A DNA stretch of 39,815 nt, from the NCBI GenBank assembly GCA_965657795.1, contig CBFHQJ010000043.1, forward strand, positions 1 through 39,815, read 5' to 3'. The notes beneath the pieces are model-generated. The model was given only the letters and a program-made list of their open reading frames with translations. It made no database searches and was not told the DNA's origin. This DNA is from SW10 sp965657795 (GTDB taxonomy: Bacteria > Verrucomicrobiota > Verrucomicrobiia > Verrucomicrobiales > Akkermansiaceae). A program made the translations under genes and the position numbers. This document shows positions 35,249 to 39,815 of this stretch, piece after piece; the stretch's first letter is position 1; each line of letters opens with the position of its first letter.

Positions 35249-36541
35249 GTGCCTCGACCAAATCGACTTTTTAACAAGGGCTTTAGCGCCCTTCTCGTGA
35301 CCCAGTTTTTTGGGGCGATCAATGACAGCGTGCTCAAGCAAGTCATTATTCTGGCGGTCGCCTCCGGGGGAATTTGGGCCAACCAACTGGGCGATGGCGG
35401 GCAGGCTTATGTCGCCCTTTGTCTCACCGTTCCATTTATCCTGTTTTCGGGAATCGCGGGACAGGTGGCGGATCGTATCAGCAAAAGCCGCATCACCGTC
35501 TTGGCCAAGATCACCGAGGTCGGAATTGCCGCTATCGCACTTGGAGCATTTTTCGATGGAAGCCTTTGGGCATGCTTGGGGGCAATGGTTCTTCTCGCCA
35601 CCCAGAGCGCATTTTTTGGCCCTGCGAAATACGGCATGATTCCCGAATTGGTTGACCGGAAAAATCTCAGCCAAGCCAATGGCTCGATTAATATGTTTAC
35701 CAATCTGGCAGTGATAGGCGGAACTCTCGCCGCCGGAAAAGTTTACACAAGCTATGCTTCGGCCTTCCCAGGTGGAGGCTCCGTCATGGATTCCTCGATG
35801 CTTTGGATTCCGGGAATCGTTTTAGTTGTCATTGCCATCATCGGCCTCCTCCCTTCCCTCTTGATTCCAAAACTCAAGTCGTTTGATCAATCCCTGCCCA
35901 TCGACTTCAATCCTTTTCGCCCCTATGTCCACGCCCTCAAAGACATGGCGCGGTCGCATCTCCTTCTCGTCGCGTTGGCGTGGTCCTTTTTCTATCTTCT
36001 CGGAATGATGGCTCTTTTGGTTCTCCCGGATTTCAGCGCCCTCCTGAAGATCACTCCGGAGATGAACAACAATCTTCTCGGGGTTCTCGGAATCACCATC
36101 GGAATTGGCAGCGTGGCGGCAGGATTGATTTCCGGCAAACACATCGAACCCCGGCTGATCCCAGTCGGAGCGATTGGAATGACCGTGTTCTTCATCCTTC
36201 TGGGTTTGGTTCCGTTGGGCTTTTTGACAGTGGCCTTGCTTTTGGGTGCGGCGGGACTCTTTGCCGGGTTTTACATTGTCCCGCTCCAGTCTCTCTTGCA
36301 GCACCTCTCGCCACCCGATGAAAGGGGTCGTTTTCTGGGAACGGCCAATGCTCTCTCTTTCGTTTTCAGCACCATCGGAGCCGTTCTGGTGCGGGTCTTT
36401 CGCAATGATCTGGAAATGCCGGCCAACAGAGTGTTCCTGGTGATCGGAGCCTTGGCGATTTTAGGATCCGGCGTTCTTTTATGGCGCATCCGTAGCCTCC
36501 TCGTGGATCCCTCGCTACGAAAAGACCAAAGCACGGACTAA
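35249..36541 (+). CDS. MFS transporter, LplT-like (lysophospholipid) candidate
   Basis: A 430-aa membrane protein with about twelve helices. The start 'FSALLVTQFFGAINDSVLKQVIILA' and 'ATQSAFFGPAKYGMIPELVDRKNLSQANG' are characteristic of the LplT/Aas-associated MFS group (the 'NDN' and 'FGPxKYG-IPE' motifs; the former reads NDS here). LplT moves lyso-phospholipids across the inner membrane for re-acylation. Start GTG at 35249. The convergent neighbour 16 nt away is an Aas-like acyl-activating enzyme, which supports this assignment. Confidence 0.82.
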   Translation: MPRPNRLFNKGFSALLVTQFFGAINDSVLKQVIILAVASGGIWANQLGDGGQAYVALCLTVPFILFSGIAGQVADRISKSRITVLAKITEVGIAAIALGAFFDGSLWACLGAMVLLATQSAFFGPAKYGMIPELVDRKNLSQANGSINMFTNLAVIGGTLAAGKVYTSYASAFPGGGSVMDSSMLWIPGIVLVVIAIIGLLPSLLIPKLKSFDQSLPIDFNPFRPYVHALKDMARSHLLLVALAWSFFYLLGMMALLVLPDFSALLKITPEMNNNLLGVLGITIGIGSVAAGLISGKHIEPRLIPVGAIGMTVFFILLGLVPLGFLTVALLLGAAGLFAGFYIVPLQSLLQHLSPPDERGRFLGTANALSFVFSTIGAVLVRVFRNDLEMPANRVFLVIGALAILGSGVLLWRIRSLLVDPSLRKDQSTD

Positions 36542-36557
36542 GGCACCGAGCGTTACC

Positions 36558-38096
36558 TTATCCTTCTGCCAATTTTTGGAGACCTTTCAGATCAAGTTTG
36601 CCCGTGCCCAAATAAGGGAGCTTTTCAACTTTCAAAAACTGCCCCGGTTTCGGCTTCCATAAATTCGGGAGGTCAGCACCGGCAAGCTTCTTCAAAACCT
36701 GGTCCAAAAGTTCATCGCTGGCAGTGTGCACCACGACGAGTCGTTCTCCCTTTTTCTCATCGGGCAGACCGGTCACCGCGAAGCGCTGTTCGTTTTGATC
36801 GGCCAGATCGTTGAGAGCTTCCTCGACATTACCGTGTGGAACCATTTCCCCACCGATCTTGCTGAATCGACTCAACCGCCCTTCGATCCACAAGTAACCC
36901 TCCTCATCAATTCGGACAATATCGCCTGTATCATACCAACCGTCCTGAAGCACTTCCGCGGTCTGATCCGGCATGCCTAGATACCCCATCATGACATTAG
37001 GCCCCTTGACTTTCAGAAGGCCCGACTCACCGGGTGCGCGCTCTTCGCCGGAATCCGGACTGACAACTTTGGCCTCCAGATTTTTCAGGAGTCGTCCGAT
37101 CGAACCCGGCTGATTGCTTGCCTGCGCATTCACCGCGATGCCGGGTGAACACTCGGTCGCCCCATAGGCTTCCACCGGCAGGCATCCAAATTTCTTCTCA
37201 AAAGCGTGAGCCACTTTGGGAGAAAGTTTCTCAGCACCGACCACCACCAGCCGGAGCTTCCCTAGTTGTTCCGGCGACAAGCCACGGAGATAAAACTGAA
37301 GAAAGGTTGGAGTAGCAATCATGATGGTTACTCCGTTTTTCTCCGCCAGGGGCCCTATCACTTTGGATTCCACCGGGTTGAAGTGGTAAGCGCACCCAAA
37401 TCCCGCAATGGCGGGCCCGGCAATGGAGGCCATAAATCCGAAGGAGTGAAAAAACGGCAACACGCCCAGCATCCGGTCTTCCCGCACGAATGAATAAACC
37501 TCACTCACCTGCTCGACGTTAGTAATGATATTGCGATGGCTTAGCATCACTCCTTTAGGATTTCCCGTACTTCCACTGCTGAAAATGATCGTTGCAAGGT
37601 CATCAGTTTTGGCTGCCGCCCCTCCCAAGCGTTGAAGGAGACCTTTGGTAGTCGTACACTTTGCCAGGAACCCCGCGCGTACCTTCTCCATTAATCTCGG
37701 TTCAGTGACGATTTCTTCGAGCACATGAACGCGGACCGGGAGCTCCAAATTGAGCTTTTTCATCAGTTTACCTGAAACCACGACATCGGTGATTCCACAC
37801 TGCTCAAGACACGAGGCGATCCCTTCTTGAGTCAAAGTGTAGTTCAAGTTAACCGGAACTTTCCCCATCAAAAGAGCCGCCCAATTTACAAGAGTTCCGC
37901 CAACGGAGGGAGGAACCAATATACCAACCTTTGACTGCTTAGCCCAGATTGTTCCCAATCTCCCCGTCAGAAAAAGCGCCTTCGCAAGCGCCTGACCAAA
38001 GGTGACACTGGCACCGCTCGAATCGGCCAAGGCCTGGTGACTACTGTTCTCCCGACAAGTCTGAATTAATCTCTCCTGCAAAGTGGTTTCGCTCAT
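36558..38096 (-). CDS. AMP-dependent acyl-activating enzyme, Aas C-terminal-half-like
   Basis: A 512-aa ANL-superfamily adenylate-forming enzyme. The P-loop-like motif is 'IIFSSGSTGNPKGVMLSH' (about 170-187). 'VLPFFHSFGF', 'VEAYGATECSPGIAVN' (A5), 'GWYDTGDIVRIDEEGYLWIEGR' (A7/A8) and the catalytic Lys region 'LPYLGTGKLDLKGL' (A10) are all present. The 'LPFFHSFGF' and 'GATECSP' wording is typical of the acyl-ACP synthetase half of Aas. No PlsC acyltransferase domain is fused, unlike E. coli Aas. With the LplT-like transporter next door, a role in phospholipid remodelling is likely; plain fatty-acid activation is the alternative. Confidence 0.83.
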   Translation of the reverse strand: MSETTLQERLIQTCRENSSHQALADSSGASVTFGQALAKALFLTGRLGTIWAKQSKVGILVPPSVGGTLVNWAALLMGKVPVNLNYTLTQEGIASCLEQCGITDVVVSGKLMKKLNLELPVRVHVLEEIVTEPRLMEKVRAGFLAKCTTTKGLLQRLGGAAAKTDDLATIIFSSGSTGNPKGVMLSHRNIITNVEQVSEVYSFVREDRMLGVLPFFHSFGFMASIAGPAIAGFGCAYHFNPVESKVIGPLAEKNGVTIMIATPTFLQFYLRGLSPEQLGKLRLVVVGAEKLSPKVAHAFEKKFGCLPVEAYGATECSPGIAVNAQASNQPGSIGRLLKNLEAKVVSPDSGEERAPGESGLLKVKGPNVMMGYLGMPDQTAEVLQDGWYDTGDIVRIDEEGYLWIEGRLSRFSKIGGEMVPHGNVEEALNDLADQNEQRFAVTGLPDEKKGERLVVVHTASDELLDQVLKKLAGADLPNLWKPKPGQFLKVEKLPYLGTGKLDLKGLQKLAEG

Positions 38097-38193
38097 GACA
38101 GGGACAAGCTAACGCCGGATCGGCCTCTGTGCGAATCGATAGATTTCAAGATAACATCACCAAAATCAATAGTGGAACAGGTGAATGAAGGGC

Positions 38194-38235
38194 AAAAAAA
38201 AAGACCCTCGCTCCGATTAAGGAAGAAGGTCCTTT
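38194..38235 (-). terminator. rho-independent terminator of the secreted-protein gene
   Basis: On the minus strand, GGACCTTCTTCC, loop TTAATC, GGAGCGAGGGTC and nine T: an imperfect stem of about eleven pairs with a strong T tract, 16 nt downstream of the stop at 38251. Confidence 0.75.
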
Positions 38236-38250
38236 CCCAAGAGTCGCAGA

Positions 38251-38760
38251 CTACTTCGAGCGCACAACGGTCAGAGAAAATTCCTGCCCTTCCCCGGCGG
38301 TTCCGGAAATTTCGATGGTATCGTGGTCCACGCGATGATGCTTAAAGATCATCGTTCCTTTCTCCCCCTCGGCATCGACATAGGAAATCTCAAGCACGGC
38401 ATCCTCACCATCCATGGTCCACTTCCCGAGACTCGCTCCTCCCTTGTTATTTCCACCCATCATAAAAACCTCTTCGGTTTCCGGATTGAAGCCCATGAGC
38501 GAAACACTTTCAGTGTCACCCATCTTGGAGTTCACCTCGATAAGCTTGTCCTCAAATTTCCACGCGTAAACAATTTTAACACGCTCGCCCTTGCTCTCTG
38601 AATCGACCCACGTTCCAACGATACCCTTCCAGTTAACATGATCGAGGGCTTCGGCGAGGTCAGCCCCCTGAGCCGGTCCGGTGAAACCAGTGACGGAAAG
38701 TGCAGCGATTCCTACGAAAGCTAATAACGAACGGCGGACCTGGGTCATTTTTGAAAACAT
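38251..38760 (-). CDS. secreted protein of unknown function, beta-rich
   Basis: A 169-aa exported protein; signal peptide 'RRSLLAFVGIAALSVTGFTGPAQGA'. The mature domain is a short beta-barrel-like sequence: 'VNWKGIVGTWVDSESKG', 'VYAWKFEDKLIEVNSKMGD', 'LMGFNPETEEVFMMGGNNKGG', 'TMIFKHHRVDHDTIEISG', 'EFSLTVVRSK'. The pattern 'GTW...W..G..L' resembles DUF1579-like lipocalin-type domains common in Planctomycetota and Verrucomicrobiota. No active site is visible. A second ATG at 38748 (MTQVRRS) is an equally good start. Confidence 0.65.
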   Translation of the reverse strand: MFSKMTQVRRSLLAFVGIAALSVTGFTGPAQGADLAEALDHVNWKGIVGTWVDSESKGERVKIVYAWKFEDKLIEVNSKMGDTESVSLMGFNPETEEVFMMGGNNKGGASLGKWTMDGEDAVLEISYVDAEGEKGTMIFKHHRVDHDTIEISGTAGEGQEFSLTVVRSK

Positions 38761-38832
38761 AGGAGAAACGTTACCTCAACCCGGCTCATAGTGAAGGAGA
38801 AACACGATTTGCCTTTATTTGTACTGGCCCAC

Positions 38833-38865
38833 AAAAAGACCGCACTCCGGGGAGTGCGGTCTTTG
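38833..38865 (-). terminator. strong terminator hairpin for a leftward gene beyond the IS
   Basis: AAAGACCGCACTCC and GGAGTGCGGTCTTT form a perfect 14-bp stem around a GG loop. The longer T run (five T) is on the minus strand, so it stops leftward transcription. Before the IS5 insertion it stood about 30 bp downstream of the stop codon now at 39780-39782. Confidence 0.8.
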
Positions 38866-38900
38866 AAAAACAAAAATTTAAAATACAAATCCGAAACCTA

Positions 38901-38917
38901 GGCCGTGTGGACAAATT
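38901..38917 (+). repeat. left terminal inverted repeat of the IS5 element
   Basis: GGCCGTGTGGACAAATT, the exact reverse complement of 39764-39780. Identity ends at the 17th base. TA immediately outside is the target duplication. Confidence 0.9.
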
Positions 38918-38964
38918 AAAAAAGCCAAAATGAATCGCCTCCAAGCCTTAAAAAATCAGGGAAT

Positions 38965-39013
38965 TCTGGCATGCTGCCGCCGTGAGAGTAAGTTATGCGG
39001 CAGCAATGCCAGA
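38965..39013. repeat. long hairpin inside the IS5 element
   Basis: TCTGGCATGCTGCCGC (38965-38980) pairs with GCGGCAGCAATGCCAGA (38997-39013) along 16 pairs with one bulged base, around a 16-nt loop. It lies in the 108-bp non-coding leader between the left repeat and the transposase start. It could shield the transposase message from outside transcription or be a nested inverted repeat; its role is unknown. Confidence 0.55.
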
Positions 39014-39025
39014 CGCACTTTTTAA

Positions 39026-39761
39026 GTGCCTAAAAAAATTAACTTAATCAGTGGAAAGCGTCATCTAACATTTTAAAGAAAGGACGCAAACCTGCCAATC
39101 TTCGTAAAACTTTGGATGGCATTTGGTGGGTCTTGGTGACTGGTTCTCAGTGGAACCAACTGCCAGAGCGGTATGGGAAATGGAATTCGGTTACCGCTTC
39201 CATCTTCGCTGGTCCAAGAAGGGAGTCTTCTCTGAGTTGCTCCAGATTCACGTTGGAAGGGTTGGTTTGGATGGTCGCAAGGTGATCGATGCCACCCACA
39301 TTAAAGTTCATTAGGATGCTTGTCACTTCCATGAATCCCCGGAAAACCAAGGCTTTGGCAAGACAAAGGGAGGACGAAACTCGAAGCTCTCCGCCGTCAC
39401 CAACGGGAAAGGAAAAGCGCTGGCTTTTGACTTGATGCCAGGCAATCAAGCCGACATTACCGCAGCACTTCGAGTCCTTGGTAACGTGACAGGACAAGTG
39501 GTCCTTGGAGACAAGGGCTATGATTGCAATGCGTTGAGGTCTGCCATTTTTGATGGTGGAGGCGGTCCAAACATTCCAGGGCGCCAGAATAGAAAAACCG
39601 AGGTGCCCTACTTCGATAGCATTGGAAAAGGTCGCTATGTGGTTGAGTGTTTCTTCCAAAGGATCAAACGGTTCCGAAGAATCAATACTCGCTACGATCG
39701 ACTCGCGGCAACCTACCTTTCATTTGTAAACCTCTCAGCTTTAGCGGATTGGACCCGATAG
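39026..39761 (+). pseudogene. IS5-family (IS427-like) transposase, broken
   Basis: Conceptual translation gives a DDE transposase: MPKKINL (GTG at 39026), a -1 shift near 39047, 'QWKASSNILKKGRKPANLRKTLDGIWWVL', 'WNQLPERYGKWNSV', another -1 shift near 39191, 'YRFHLRWSKKGVF', 'KVIDATHIKVH' (first Asp), an in-frame TAG at 39312-39314, then 'KTKGGRNSKLSAVTNGKG', 'VVLGDKGYDCNALR' (second Asp), 'IPGRQNRK' and 'RYVVECFFQRIKRFRRINTRYD' (catalytic Glu). All three acidic residues survive, but the frame is broken three times, so no active enzyme is expected. Confidence 0.88.
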
Positions 39762-39763
39762 GC

Positions 39764-39780
39764 AATTTGTCCACACGGCC
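39764..39780 (-). repeat. right terminal inverted repeat of the IS5 element
   Basis: AATTTGTCCACACGGCC, the reverse complement of 38901-38917. It begins 2 bp after the transposase stop and is followed by the TA target duplication. Confidence 0.9.
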
Positions 39781-39815
39781 TAGTAGCGGTAGTGCTCTGG
39801 CTTGTAGGGACCTTC
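39780..39815 (-). CDS. C-terminal end of an unidentified leftward gene (partial)
   Basis: On the minus strand the last 36 bases read EGPYKPEHYRY and then TAG. The stop codon is made of the TA of the target duplication plus the terminal G of the IS5 element, and the strong terminator at 38833-38865 now lies beyond the IS. Only eleven residues are visible, so the product cannot be named; that this is the real reading frame is inferred from the stop and terminator arrangement. Confidence 0.45.
   Translation of the reverse strand, partial: EGPYKPEHYRY

Larger units (their letters stand above)
38901..39780 (+). mobile_element. IS5-family insertion sequence, decayed
   Basis: An 880-bp element with perfect 17-bp terminal inverted repeats (GGCCGTGTGGACAAATT) flanked by TA direct repeats (38899-38900 and 39781-39782) in a CTAG context, the target preference of the IS427-type IS5 group. 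It holds one transposase gene, inactivated by frameshifts and a stop codon. The ends are complete, so it might still be moved in trans. Confidence 0.88.

Overview
The window looks like chromosome from a member of the Verrucomicrobiota, probably Verrucomicrobiales. This is inferred from gene content: DUF1080 and hydroxypyruvate-isomerase-like secreted proteins, a PQQ/NHL-type 'membrane-bound dehydrogenase' propeller, LamG/cadherin-like giant surface proteins ending in an 'FFRV' module, and a family of secreted helical-repeat proteins. No rRNA or tRNA genes and no CRISPR array were seen.

Layout. An IS3-family element runs off the left edge (1-~524) and abuts a frameshifted secreted-protein gene (530-997). 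From 1013 to 2477 there is a compact stress-response cassette: an ECF sigma factor, a 97-aa single-pass membrane protein and a membrane-anchored LTxxQ-like helical protein. The cassette and the frameshifted gene diverge from a palindrome whose two arms each form the -35 of a GAAAC-N16-CGTC promoter. Next come a pseudokinase-like membrane protein, a Gfo/Idh/MocA oxidoreductase, a 5'-truncated metallopeptidase and a 5'-truncated giant LamG/VCBS protein (5689-9522). Positions 9605-20496 hold metabolic and secreted genes: a helical-repeat protein, a lipoprotein, a DUF1537 sugar-acid kinase, an esterase, an EamA transporter, DUF1080, a hydroxypyruvate-isomerase-like barrel, an SDR, a Pmp-like beta-helix gene with two in-frame TGAs, and a kelch-like lipoprotein. 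A leuS-SNF2 helicase operon occupies 20588-26530 on the minus strand. Positions 26653-30078 carry small membrane and secreted genes and a serine hydrolase. A tandem array of three helical-repeat paralogues follows (30181-~33890); the third is dead and fused to a headless propeller gene. The right end has a convergent LplT-like transporter and Aas-like acyl-activating enzyme, a secreted protein, and a decayed IS5-family element (38901-39780) inserted in the stop codon of a gene that leaves the window.

Two themes stand out. First, there is visible decay: two deletion-type junctions (near 5689 and 33893), several nonsense or frameshift mutations, and two insertion sequences that both sit against gene 3' ends. 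Second, there are two poorly characterised systems: the self-controlled ECF cassette, which resembles the CnrYXH metal-sensing design, and a four-member family of secreted or anchored W/DP-rich helical-repeat proteins.
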